A stretch of DNA of 24,654 nt from CAZBUK01 sp964495085 (GCA_964495085.1 CAZBUK010000058.1:1-24654); one strand, 5' to 3'; shown: positions 1 through 8,011, counted from the first letter of the stretch. Numbers and translations: made by a program. Notes: generated by a model from the sequence alone, not told the origin.

Positions 1-114
1 TTAAAATGTTTAATTTCAAGTAGCTTCGGCGATAACAATAAAAATAAAAGATTCGTAAATATCTGCAGAATAACACATATTTTCATTAATATATAATAAA
101 TTTTGAATAATCAA

Positions 115-1257
115 ATGTGGTCTGGTAATAAGTTAATATATTATGGTTGGGGAGCTGCAATCTTGCTCTATCTGTCTATTTTTATGCTCCCTCATAATCA
201 AATCAATTCCGTCAGTATAATCACAAATCTCTTTTTCTTGACTATTTTTGTAATTTCGATTTTCATAGTAATTAGAGAAAAGAACCGAAATAATAAGTTC
301 TTATTCCTGAATTTCGTTATATTTTCGTCATATTTTATAATAACTGCGATCTATCCATTAACCGGTATAACACTTTTCACTCAGGATCCGTATTCACAAT
401 TTTATCATTATCAATACGGTACCATCATATATCATATTCTTCTCTTTTTTGTTGTAGTTTATTTGGTTGTAGATATGTTATTTAGACAACGAAATCTCTT
501 CCTTAAGTATTCTATAACAATTATTATAGTCTCGTTTTCAGCTTCTACGTATTATGGGCCTTTCCTAAAGGATGCTAAATATCTTTACAATACACCTGAT
601 TTAAAGGATTTTGGCATCATTGACATAGCCTACGGCCAACTGCTCGAACAAAATGGCCAGATTCCAACAATGGAGGATATATCAGAGAGTATCATCCTTA
701 ATGTGTGGAAGGGTGACAAGAAAATCGGGGTTCTTTATCCTGAGGAAAAAAGAGAACGGGTGAAGGAGTTATTGCCATACGTTGAGGGCAATAATTATAT
801 TACCCTTCTCATGAAACCGTTGAATAAGGCTAATGTCTTGATAAACACATTTACGATACTGTTTATAATTTTATTCTTTGCCTATCAGTTCAAGAAAGAT
901 CCCCCACAGGGAGCGTATATTGAGAAAATAATGTTTTTATTACTTATATTTGTCTCATTGGAATCGCTTCATTCGTGGGCATATGTTCGGAGTGTCGAAT
1001 GGGCGATGTTCATGGAATTTTTAGTCCTGGGACAGTATCTTTCGTTGGCGATCCTTGCACTTATTACGCTGTTCTTCGGGTTGAGATTACGGTTTATTTC
1101 CTCCGTCCAAGGTGAATTTTATGAACAGCAGTTGGTTTCTAGCCCTGAACGTATTAGTCGTTGGCGTGATTGGGTTGATAATTTTGTTCTATCTTATATT
1201 TTTAACTCGCAAACGCTTGTTGGCCGCTTACTTGCACCGGGTAGATCAAAACGGTGA
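115..1257 (+). CDS. Multi-pass membrane protein of unknown function
   Basis: I do not recognise this protein. From the ATG at 115 it is 380 residues; an in-frame TTG at 103 would add four, and neither start has a clear Shine-Dalgarno site. About five hydrophobic segments fill the first 160 residues. A soluble stretch of roughly 80 residues follows (about 160-240), containing a charged segment with KGDKKIGVLYPEEKRERVKELL. Three more hydrophobic segments come next, then an amphipathic, basic tail (ISRWRDWVDNF). The layout, membrane bundle plus one sizeable loop, would suit a sensor or transport-related protein, but that is inference. The gene is much richer in A+T than everything downstream. 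Its last 137 bases are shared with a small membrane-protein ORF in another frame, and an AAA+ regulator follows, so the three may form one operon. Confidence 0.7.
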   Translation: MWSGNKLIYYGWGAAILLYLSIFMLPHNQINSVSIITNLFFLTIFVISIFIVIREKNRNNKFLFLNFVIFSSYFIITAIYPLTGITLFTQDPYSQFYHYQYGTIIYHILLFFVVVYLVVDMLFRQRNLFLKYSITIIIVSFSASTYYGPFLKDAKYLYNTPDLKDFGIIDIAYGQLLEQNGQIPTMEDISESIILNVWKGDKKIGVLYPEEKRERVKELLPYVEGNNYITLLMKPLNKANVLINTFTILFIILFFAYQFKKDPPQGAYIEKIMFLLLIFVSLESLHSWAYVRSVEWAMFMEFLVLGQYLSLAILALITLFFGLRLRFISSVQGEFYEQQLVSSPERISRWRDWVDNFVLSYIFNSQTLVGRLLAPGRSKR

Positions 1258-1330
1258 GAAACCGGACAGCAGATGGAAAAGAATTCTATTGTGGATTTTC
1301 AGAATCAAACCAACTACTCAAAATAAATAA
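1121..1330 (+). CDS. Small single-pass membrane protein, overlapping
   Basis: This ORF of 69 codons runs from ATG 1121 (an in-frame GTG lies at 1112) to TAA at 1328-1330. The first 30 residues are one strong hydrophobic helix (ALNVLVVGVIGLIILFYLIF), followed directly by TRKRLL and a basic, tryptophan-containing tail (DSRWKRILLWIF). That is the expected layout of a small inner-membrane protein with a cytoplasmic positive tail. It overlaps the end of the upstream membrane-protein gene by 137 bp in a different frame and ends 8 bp before the regulator start, so it sits tightly in the same possible operon. I know no family match. The risk is that the hydrophobic frame is a chance product of the overlapping gene, although 73 bases of it lie outside the overlap and stay open. 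Confidence 0.5.
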   Translation: MNSSWFLALNVLVVGVIGLIILFYLIFLTRKRLLAAYLHRVDQNGEKPDSRWKRILLWIFRIKPTTQNK

Positions 1331-1338
1331 AACGCAAT

Positions 1339-2367
1339 ATGGCCAAAAATAAAAATACTTCCAAGAAAAATCTGGCGGGGGTACAGAACCTGGAGTATCC
1401 GATCATCGGTAAAAGCAAAGCCGTCATGAATCTGATCAAGCATATAAAAAAGCTTGCCAGAACCCATGAGGACGTGCTCGTCATCGGCGAAGCCGGAACC
1501 GGTAAAGGAGCCATCGCACGCAACATCCATGGTCTCGGCAGCGACGGTGATACGTCTCGCCCCATCATGTCTCTCAACCTTGCCGTCATTGACGATAAGG
1601 AGCTGAGCACGGTTCTCTTCGGACATGAGAAGGGTACACAGGGAATGCCGAATACCTCACGGCGCGGACTCTTCGAACTTTCCCACAACGGTACCGTAAT
1701 CGTTGAAGAAATAGAAGAAGCCAGCCTCCGCAATCAGATGAAGATCCTCCGGTTTATTGCCGAACGGCAGACGAACCGTGAAGGCGGCTCGGCCGGTGAG
1801 GATGTCGACGTTCGTCTCGTCATTACCGCAAAGGACGATCCGAAAACACTCACGGAGAAAAATAAGATTCTGAAGGAGCTGGCGGACGAACTGACCTCAT
1901 TCGAGCGAATCGAGGTGCCGCCTCTTCGCGAACGTCCGGAGGACATTCCGCTGCTCGTGGATTATTTTACGACCGAAGCCTGCGCCGAACTCGGCATCGA
2001 TGAGCCCGTTATCGACATCAATGCGATCGACGTGCTCGTCCGGCAGAAATGGAGAGAAAATATCCGCGAGTTAAAGTCTGTCATCGATCGATCTGTAATG
2101 TTCTCGCAAGGCGGAATGTTCACGTTGCCGCCAGAACTGACGGACGAGAAGACCGAGGTCGTGAAGATGATCAACAACATCCTCACGGGCCAGGAATTCG
2201 AGATCAACAAGTCGCTCGATATAATCGAACGCGGTATCGTGGAACGGGCACTCGAACGTTTCGGATTCAATCAGTCGAAAGCCGCACAGTTCCTCGGCAT
2301 GACCGAACAGACTCTGCGCTACCGGTTGAAACGCCTCGGCATCATCGCGTCACGACAAAGACCCTGA
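1339..2367 (+). CDS. NtrC-type AAA+/Fis regulator, GAFTGA missing
   Basis: A 342-residue protein with the core of a sigma54-activator: an AAA+ domain from about residue 21 to 255 and a Fis-type helix-turn-helix at about 297-337 (FNQSKAAQFLGMTEQTLRYR). There is no N-terminal receiver, PAS or GAF domain, only about 20 leading residues. Walker A is GEAGTGKG (50-57). Walker B reads GTVIVEEIEE (118-127), with Glu in place of the usual first Asp. The position of the sigma54-contacting GAFTGA loop (99-104) reads GTQGMP, and the usual WPGNVREL reads KWRENIREL. By family knowledge, activators lacking GAFTGA (TyrR is the classic case) do not remodel sigma54 holoenzyme, so it may regulate sigma70 promoters or act by binding alone. 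It starts 8 bp after the small membrane protein and has no evident Shine-Dalgarno site, consistent with translational coupling. Confidence 0.88.
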   Translation: MAKNKNTSKKNLAGVQNLEYPIIGKSKAVMNLIKHIKKLARTHEDVLVIGEAGTGKGAIARNIHGLGSDGDTSRPIMSLNLAVIDDKELSTVLFGHEKGTQGMPNTSRRGLFELSHNGTVIVEEIEEASLRNQMKILRFIAERQTNREGGSAGEDVDVRLVITAKDDPKTLTEKNKILKELADELTSFERIEVPPLRERPEDIPLLVDYFTTEACAELGIDEPVIDINAIDVLVRQKWRENIRELKSVIDRSVMFSQGGMFTLPPELTDEKTEVVKMINNILTGQEFEINKSLDIIERGIVERALERFGFNQSKAAQFLGMTEQTLRYRLKRLGIIASRQRP

Positions 2368-2430
2368 CAACCGGAATAACGTTCGACCTGCGTTTGTATC
2401 CTCGGGGTGGGGTTCCCCGATGTAAAACTG

Positions 2431-2472
2431 AAAAGCACGCTTCGGCCTTATATGCCGGCGCGTGCTTTTTTG
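2431..2472 (+). terminator. Rho-independent terminator, probably bidirectional
   Basis: The arms AAAAGCACGC (2431-2440) and GCGTGCTTTT (2460-2469) pair perfectly. An inner CGGC/GCCG stem extends the structure, and a run of T follows on the plus strand. The AAAA at the 5' side gives a matching U-run on the minus strand. It lies 63 bp after the regulator stop and about 120 bp beyond the end of the converging minus-strand operon, so it can stop both transcripts. Confidence 0.85.
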
Positions 2473-2589
2473 TTAAGCTCTCGAGCTAAACGAAATATCG
2501 CTTCGCCCTCAACGGATCCGCTTCTGTTGTTCGATAATCCCGACTATGATTTTCCTGACCTGTTGCCGTCCTGCGTCATCGCCTTGACC

Positions 2590-3441
2590 TCAAAGATGAA
2601 GATTAAATCCGCCTCCCCAGTATGTGATCTTCGCATCGAATAACTCCCCATGTACATTGAGTCCGGAAAAATACGCCCCGAAAATGTCAATCCCCCTGCC
2701 GAAAGCGTAACCCAACTTTACACCTATCTGCGCCGAATGCGTGGCATACCATGAATCGAGTTCAATCAACCGCATGTCGTATGCAAGGTACGGGGTAACG
2801 GGTTTGCGGGGAGCTGCGGCGAGTATCTCGACTCCTGCCTGCAGCGACACCCTCCCGAGCCAGGATGGGGTAACACTGAACAGGTACATCCCTCCTCCGT
2901 AAAGACGATAGGTCAGTCCGCGTTGGACCTGATACGATCCGAGAAATTCGACGAACTCCCTGCTGTATACACGGGGTTCCCTGTCGTCTCTCCAGTTCCC
3001 GCTCTCTTTATCGAAGTGGCCGTCGACAAAATGAGAACTGATATGCGTTACACGCAGTCGAGCAGATACTACGTCACGGTCGACGGGTTTGTTATAAGAA
3101 ATATTGACTCCGAAGAAATAGTCGGACGCGATCACGGGAAAATGAAAGTTCTCCCAGCTCTCCAGTAACGTCCAGATAAAGAACTCCGCACCGATTGCCA
3201 GGTTCCCGCTCCTGTACGTTCGGCCGATCAGGTCTATCCCGCTGCCGACGTCCAGTCGTAGAAATCCTTCCTTTCCGAAGTATGTGAATCCCACCCTCGG
3301 CTCGTAAACGCTTGCAAGAGCGGGACGGTAGGTAATGCCCGACGGCAGCCATCGCCATTCGCCGGAATCGTTTTCGTCTGCAACGACTTTTCCTGAAACC
3401 GCGGCCATAAACAGGATAAACTGAAAAACATTACGTATCAT
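2590..3441 (-). CDS. Secreted, probable beta-barrel protein, DUF1207-like
   Basis: This is 283 residues from an ATG with GGAAAG upstream. The start is a signal peptide (MIRNVFQFILFMAAVSGKVVA, cleavage probably near residue 21). The mature start WLPSGITYRPALASVYEPRVG resembles, from memory, the opening of the DUF1207 family of unknown function; I cannot verify that. The rest alternates short aromatic-rich strands with polar turns (YRLYGGGMYLF, GVKLGYAFGRGIDIFGAYFSG) and ends in a hydrophobic strand with an aromatic near the C-terminus, as outer-membrane barrels do. Its first codons overlap the end of the glycosyltransferase gene by 11 bp, so the two are probably translated together. Location in the outer membrane is inference; the substrate or role is unknown. 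Confidence 0.7.
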   Translation of the reverse strand: MIRNVFQFILFMAAVSGKVVADENDSGEWRWLPSGITYRPALASVYEPRVGFTYFGKEGFLRLDVGSGIDLIGRTYRSGNLAIGAEFFIWTLLESWENFHFPVIASDYFFGVNISYNKPVDRDVVSARLRVTHISSHFVDGHFDKESGNWRDDREPRVYSREFVEFLGSYQVQRGLTYRLYGGGMYLFSVTPSWLGRVSLQAGVEILAAAPRKPVTPYLAYDMRLIELDSWYATHSAQIGVKLGYAFGRGIDIFGAYFSGLNVHGELFDAKITYWGGGFNLHL

Positions 3442-4531
3442 AAGTTCTTTCTTTCCAAATGACCTTCCTCTTAAATAAAACCTGAAAGGGGAGTATGAGT
3501 ACGTAGACTGTCAGTAATGCCTCGAAATGCAGGAAGTACCGGTATACCGACAGCAACTTGAAGAGACGCAGCGGACGGTACAGCAGAACCGCATCAGCCA
3601 GAAGCTTGACGGCCAGAGAGAGAAGTGCGATTGCCGGATGAATATGAAATATAAAAAAAAACGGCAGCATCAGATGGACAAGATATAAAGGCAAAAAAAC
3701 GGCGAATGCTCCGGCCTGCATATCACCGCTCCCGGTGGCCCACCGATGCTTCTGGCGGAAGAGCTCATTCAGATTGCCGCAGGGCCGGCTCGTTACAAGG
3801 GTCTCCGGATCGAGCGGAAATTTCATCCTCCATTTTCCGGTTTTCCTGATCGCTTCGACGAGTATATAGTCTTCCGTAACGCTGAAAGGAAGATTTTCGT
3901 ATCCTCCGGTCTCATCGTATGCCACTCTTCGTACCGCGAGATTGTTCCCGATTGCCGTCACGGGTCTTCCCAATCCCATCACACCTGCAGCGACCGAATA
4001 GAGAAAGAACCAGTCGACCGTCTGCATTTTCCCGAACCATCCGGACGATTTCAGCATCGTAAATCCGCCTACGAGACCGGTCGATGGATCGAAATAACCG
4101 GTGAGCTTCCTGATCCAGGTGACAGGTACTTCGCAATCGGCATCGGTGAAGAGGATGAGCTCATTCTGTGCCTCGCGGACACCGATCGCTAACGCCTGCG
4201 CTTTACCGCGAGCGGAGGTATTAGATCGTTTCGTCTCGGTATAGACGACTCCCCGCCCGTCTGCGAACTTCTGCATGATCTCGCCGGTTCTGTCGTCCGA
4301 TGAATCGTTCACGAGAACGACCTGCAGGCGCTCCCGGGGATATCCGCAGGCAAGTATCGACCGGATGCAGCGTTCAATCGTATTTTCTTCGTTGCGCGCG
4401 GCGACGACAACCGATACGGTCGGTTCGCCCGTGCGGAAATCCGTCGTGTCTCCTTTGCGGATTCCCGCCGTGAGCAGGACAAATGAAATGAAATATATCG
4501 AAACGGAGATAAGCAGGATTAGTTCGGGCAT
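3431..4531 (-). CDS. Membrane glycosyltransferase family 2
   Basis: This is 366 residues from ATG 4529-4531, preceded by GAAGAG; a TTG at 4550-4552 would add seven residues and is less likely. One N-terminal membrane helix is followed by a GT-A fold: VSVVVAARNEE (about 40-50), the metal-binding DAD at 130-132, a TED motif at 219-221, and QKHRW (the QxxRW signature of processive-type GT2 enzymes) at 260-264. At least two or three membrane helices close the protein. The family transfers a sugar from a nucleotide-sugar to a lipid or growing polysaccharide at the inner face of the membrane. The acceptor cannot be read from the sequence. It is the first gene of a two-gene operon with the secreted barrel-like protein and faces away from uridine kinase. 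The pairing hints at an envelope or exported glycan, but no other polysaccharide genes are nearby. Confidence 0.87.
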   Translation of the reverse strand: MPELILLISVSIYFISFVLLTAGIRKGDTTDFRTGEPTVSVVVAARNEENTIERCIRSILACGYPRERLQVVLVNDSSDDRTGEIMQKFADGRGVVYTETKRSNTSARGKAQALAIGVREAQNELILFTDADCEVPVTWIRKLTGYFDPSTGLVGGFTMLKSSGWFGKMQTVDWFFLYSVAAGVMGLGRPVTAIGNNLAVRRVAYDETGGYENLPFSVTEDYILVEAIRKTGKWRMKFPLDPETLVTSRPCGNLNELFRQKHRWATGSGDMQAGAFAVFLPLYLVHLMLPFFFIFHIHPAIALLSLAVKLLADAVLLYRPLRLFKLLSVYRYFLHFEALLTVYVLILPFQVLFKRKVIWKERTYDT

Positions 4532-4593
4532 ACTCTTCGGTTTTGTTGTCAATGAAAATAAAGAAAAACGTTTCGGTATGCAAACAACTAGTG

Positions 4594-4622
4594 TTGACTA
4601 CGGACGTAAATACCTGTATTTT
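4594..4622 (+). promoter_or_regulatory. Sigma70-type promoter for udk
   Basis: A -35 TTGACT (4594-4599) and a -10 TATTTT (4617-4622) are separated by exactly 17 bp, in the gap between two divergent genes. Transcription would begin near 4629, giving a leader of about 75 nt before the uridine kinase ATG at 4704. Confidence 0.65.
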
Positions 4623-4703
4623 TACACGCACGAACAAACCTCCGGATGCCGGTTCGTAGCATCCGCTCCTGCGCATCTTCAACTGATCAGGAAATTGCTT
4701 TCA

Positions 4704-5360
4704 ATGTCTCACCAGAATAAATCAATTGCACCGATCATCATCGGCATTGCGGGAGGATCCGGTTCCGGCAAGACAACCGTTACCAACGCAATCATCGGCG
4801 ATCTCGACCGGATCTATATATCCGTCGTACAGCATGATTCATACTATCGTGACATAACCACATACCGGGTGAAGTCGGCGGCCGAAATTAACTTCGATCA
4901 CCCGGATTCGCTGGATACCTCGATGCTGATCGAACACATCCGGATGTTTAAGGAGGGGTCATCCTTTGATCAACCGATGTATAATTTTGCTACTCACAGC
5001 AGGATGAAAGAGACGGTACGCATCAACCCGACGGAAATTCTGATAATCGAAGGCATTCTTATCTTCGTGGAGAAAGAGCTTCGCGAATTAATGGATATCA
5101 AGATCTTCGTCGATACGGACGACGACGAGCGTCTGCTCAGACGGCTGAAACGAGATATCGTCGAGCGGGGTCGTTCGCTCGACTCGGTGATACATCAATA
5201 TATCTCTACCGTGAAGCCTATGCATCTCGAATTCGTGGAGCCGTCGAAACGATGGGCGGATATCATCATTCCGAAAGGGGGAGAGAACCGCGTGGCGATC
5301 GATATGGTGATCGCAAAAATCCGCTCGCTCATCTTCGCACATGTACCCCGAATAGAGTAG
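4704..5360 (+). CDS. udk: Uridine kinase
   Basis: A 218-residue cytosolic kinase that phosphorylates uridine and cytidine in pyrimidine salvage. The P-loop GGSGSGKTT lies at residues 17-25, the substrate loop HDSYYRD follows, then FDHPDSLD and the lid segment RLLRRLKRDIVERGR, all in the order expected for bacterial Udk. The reading frame stays open upstream to 4275, but that extension is antisense to the glycosyltransferase. ATG 4704 puts the P-loop at the normal distance from the N-terminus and has AGGAA about 10 bp upstream. Length is normal for the family. A related enzyme such as phosphoribulokinase is less likely, because the YYRD and ERGR segments fit Udk. Confidence 0.92.
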   Translation: MSHQNKSIAPIIIGIAGGSGSGKTTVTNAIIGDLDRIYISVVQHDSYYRDITTYRVKSAAEINFDHPDSLDTSMLIEHIRMFKEGSSFDQPMYNFATHSRMKETVRINPTEILIIEGILIFVEKELRELMDIKIFVDTDDDERLLRRLKRDIVERGRSLDSVIHQYISTVKPMHLEFVEPSKRWADIIIPKGGENRVAIDMVIAKIRSLIFAHVPRIE

Positions 5361-5401
5361 TGATATACCGGAACTCCGCAGCCCCCGGACGATTTCTTTC
5401 C

Positions 5402-5430
5402 TTGATTCTTATACCTAAATATGCTATCTT
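5402..5430 (+). promoter_or_regulatory. Sigma70-type promoter for the M16 peptidase
   Basis: TTGATT (5402-5407) and TATCTT (5425-5430) have a 17-bp spacer, about 50 bp before the peptidase ATG. This gives the gene its own promoter, separate from udk. Confidence 0.55.
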
Positions 5431-5482
5431 TTACCCTAATCTGAATAATTTTGAGGATTTTTAAGGTAATTCTTCATCCGGA

Positions 5483-6754
5483 ATGACTCATCAATCGAAG
5501 GCACACCAGCACAAATCTTCCGGCGGGACACGTTTCCAAAAAACTATACTAGACAACGGGATCAGGGTCGTCAGCGAATCCATCCCTACCGTCAGGTCTG
5601 TCTCCGTCGGCCTGTGGGTCGACGTAGGTTCGAGGGACGAAGGAACCGGGAAAAGCGGCATCTCGCATTTTCTCGAACATATGGTGTTTAAAGGTACCCG
5701 CAGGCGGTCCATGCGACAGATCGCACAGAGCATCGAATCGATCGGCGGATATCTGAATGCCTTTACGACCAAAGAACATACATGTTTCTATGCGCGCGTA
5801 CTCGATGAACATATCGCCCGCGCGGTGGATGTGGTTACCGATCTGATCTCGGAACCGGTTTTCAATCCGAATGAGGTTGTCAAGGAACGGGACGTCGTTC
5901 TCGAGGAACTGAAACAGATAGAAGACGATCACGACGATCTCATTCACGACTATCTCGACCGGCTGCTCTATCATCCGCATCCGCTGGGCGAGCCGATTAT
6001 CGGGAGATCGGACAGCATCAGCAATTTCGGGAGACACGATCTCTTCGAACATTTGAAAGTTCATTATACGACCGAGAATATGGTGCTGGCAGCCGCGGGG
6101 AATATCGAACACGAACACCTGGTCAATCTCGCGGAAACTTATACCAGTGGATTGCGCCGGCACGGAAGGCATCCGCGCAAGGAACGGATTCCGAAAAACC
6201 GCCATAGCTATGCCGAGTACAAACGTCCTGTCCAGCAGGCATATGTCTGCTTGGGTACCAAAGCCTACAGTGTCCACAGCAGAAACCGGTATCCGTTGAT
6301 CATCCTGAACTCGCTCCTCGGAGAAGGAATGAGTTCTCGGCTCAACCAGACCATCCGTGAAAAACACGGATTAGCGTACACGGTATATTCGTATACCAAT
6401 TTCATGAGAGATACCGGTGTCTTCGGAGTCTATGTCGGGACGGATGCCGAAAAGGTAGGCAAGGCGCTCGGGCTCATTTCCAGGGAATTCAGGAAACTCC
6501 AGGATAAACCCGTATCAAAAGCTGAATTTAACCGGACCATCTCGCAGCTGAAGGGGGCTATGATGCTGGGGCTGGAGAATATGTCGAGCCGTATGATGCG
6601 TATCGGAGGCGGGGAGCTTTACTTCAATAAATACTCGTCCCTCGATTCGGTGTTAAAAAAGATCGACGAAGTATCTATCGACGACGTACAGGCGGTCGCA
6701 AAGGATTTGCTGAGAGAAGAAAATTTTTCCACCGTTCTATTTAAACCCTCCTAA
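5483..6754 (+). CDS. M16 family zinc peptidase (processing-peptidase-like)
   Basis: This 423-residue protein has both halves of the M16B fold. The inverted zinc motif HFLEH is at residues 62-66, and the third ligand Glu lies 76 residues later in EELKQIEDDHDD (about 142). The C-terminal, non-catalytic half contains LLGEGMSSRLNQTIREKHGLAY, the signature of this group that helps hold the substrate. Length matches bacterial stand-alone M16B enzymes (the YmxG or mitochondrial processing-peptidase beta type) that cut short peptides. No signal peptide is visible, so it is probably cytoplasmic. It has its own promoter and only a weak Shine-Dalgarno site. The HFLEH zinc motif is intact, so it should be active. 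Confidence 0.92.
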   Translation: MTHQSKAHQHKSSGGTRFQKTILDNGIRVVSESIPTVRSVSVGLWVDVGSRDEGTGKSGISHFLEHMVFKGTRRRSMRQIAQSIESIGGYLNAFTTKEHTCFYARVLDEHIARAVDVVTDLISEPVFNPNEVVKERDVVLEELKQIEDDHDDLIHDYLDRLLYHPHPLGEPIIGRSDSISNFGRHDLFEHLKVHYTTENMVLAAAGNIEHEHLVNLAETYTSGLRRHGRHPRKERIPKNRHSYAEYKRPVQQAYVCLGTKAYSVHSRNRYPLIILNSLLGEGMSSRLNQTIREKHGLAYTVYSYTNFMRDTGVFGVYVGTDAEKVGKALGLISREFRKLQDKPVSKAEFNRTISQLKGAMMLGLENMSSRMMRIGGGELYFNKYSSLDSVLKKIDEVSIDDVQAVAKDLLREENFSTVLFKPS

Positions 6755-6764
6755 CCGATAACAA

Positions 6765-6833
6765 TATAATGCGGAAAACATCCCGACCGTTCGTATGCCG
6801 AAAAACATTCGGAGGGACGATCGACCGCAGGAG
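6765..6833 (+). promoter_or_regulatory. Candidate -10 and ribosome site for alanine dehydrogenase
   Basis: TATAAT (6765-6770) is a perfect -10, but no good -35 stands 16-18 bp before it. A small hairpin (CCGAA/TTCGG near 6798-6813) lies in the would-be leader. AGGAG (6829-6833) is a strong Shine-Dalgarno site 9 nt before the ATG at 6843 and supports that start. The promoter part is tentative. Confidence 0.4.
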
Positions 6834-6842
6834 AACTGATAT

Positions 6843-7958
6843 ATGATAATCGGAGTTCCGAAAGAGATTAAAAGCCAGGAAAACCGCATCGCACTTGTAC
6901 CGGCAGGCGCACAGCAATTGGTCGAACATGGACATAAGGTGCTCATCGAAGCGAACGCCGGTCTCGGAAGCGGCTTCGCCGACGAACTCTACAAGCAAGC
7001 GGGCGCCGAGATCGTCGCAACGGCCGATGAAGTGTTTGCACACTCGAATATGATCATGAAAGTGAAGGAACCGATCGGGCCCGAATACAAAATGATCAAA
7101 GAAGGTCAGATCATCTTTACCTATTTCCACTTTGCGGCGAGCCGGGAATTGACCGAAGCCATCATGAAATCGAACTGCGTCGCGATCGCGTACGAAACGG
7201 TCCAGAAAAAAGATAAATCCCTACCGCTCCTCATCCCGATGAGTGAAGTCGCCGGACGTATGGCGCCGCAGGAGGGGGCGAAGTATCTGGAGCGTACACA
7301 CGGAGGCCGCGGCGTGCTTCTCGGCGGCGTCCCCGGTACCGAGCCGGCCGATGTGGTGGTGATCGGCGGTGGCATCGTCGGCACCAATGCGGCGAAAATT
7401 GCAGCAGGGCTGGGAGCACGGGTGACGATTCTGGATACCAACTTATATCGGCTGAGGTATCTCGACGACGTTATGCCGAAGAATATAGTCACGATGATGT
7501 CGAATCCGTATACGATCCGGAAAACGGTCCAGAAGGCAGACCTTGTGATCGGTGCGGTTCTCATACCCGGCGCGAAGGCTCCGAATCTGATAACCAGGGA
7601 GATGCTGACGGAGATGAAGGAGGGCGCGGTTATGGTCGATGTGAGCGTCGATCAGGGAGGATGCATTGAAACCTGTAAACCGACGACGCATGACAATCCG
7701 ACGTATGTCATCGACGGCGTCGTTCACTACTGCGTCGCGAATATGCCGGGAGCGGTGCCGGTGACCTCGGCGGTCGCGCTGACGAATGCGACACTCCCCT
7801 ATGCGCTCGAGATAGCGGATCGGGGATTCGAGGATGCCATCAAATACAACGACGAGATAAAATGGGGGCTGAATATTCTCAACGGAAAGATCTGCTACAA
7901 AGGTGTCGCCGAAGCGTTCGACCTGGAATATCATCCTGTCGACGAACTTTTAAATTAA
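6843..7958 (+). CDS. ald: Alanine dehydrogenase
   Basis: This 371-residue enzyme interconverts L-alanine and pyruvate plus ammonia with NAD. It begins MIIGVPKEIKSQENR, the family start, with the pyruvate-binding Arg at 15 and Lys at about 75 in MKVKEP. The catalytic His is at about 96 (FTYFHFAAS). The Rossmann glycine motif is IGGGIVGTNAA (174-184), and VDVSVDQGG carries the catalytic Asp. Length is typical of bacterial Ald, and it lacks the extra domains of nicotinamide transhydrogenase, which shares this fold. A strong AGGAG precedes the start. It is likely used for ammonia handling or as a fermentative NADH sink or source, which would connect it to the NAD-linked hydrogenase downstream; that connection is inference. 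Confidence 0.95.
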   Translation: MIIGVPKEIKSQENRIALVPAGAQQLVEHGHKVLIEANAGLGSGFADELYKQAGAEIVATADEVFAHSNMIMKVKEPIGPEYKMIKEGQIIFTYFHFAASRELTEAIMKSNCVAIAYETVQKKDKSLPLLIPMSEVAGRMAPQEGAKYLERTHGGRGVLLGGVPGTEPADVVVIGGGIVGTNAAKIAAGLGARVTILDTNLYRLRYLDDVMPKNIVTMMSNPYTIRKTVQKADLVIGAVLIPGAKAPNLITREMLTEMKEGAVMVDVSVDQGGCIETCKPTTHDNPTYVIDGVVHYCVANMPGAVPVTSAVALTNATLPYALEIADRGFEDAIKYNDEIKWGLNILNGKICYKGVAEAFDLEYHPVDELLN

Positions 7959-7966
7959 CCCTGAGC

Positions 7967-8011
7967 GTTACACATCATACGTCGGGAAGCATAATGAACC
8001 GAGGGTGTAAC
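7967..8011 (+). repeat. Inverted repeat upstream of nuoG
   Basis: GTTACAC (7967-7973) and GTGTAAC (8005-8011) are exact 7-bp inverted arms 31 bp apart. They lie in the 116-bp gap between alanine dehydrogenase and nuoG. This could be a split operator or a leader hairpin; there is no T-run, so it is not an obvious terminator. Confidence 0.4.

Noticed and set aside
92..97. TATAAT just before the first gene
   Set aside because: The surroundings are almost pure A+T, there is no -35 at a suitable distance, and the start would leave nearly no leader; chance is likely.
4275..4703. In-frame upstream extension of uridine kinase
   Set aside because: It is antisense to the glycosyltransferase, has no conserved character, and lies mostly before the promoter at 4594-4622.
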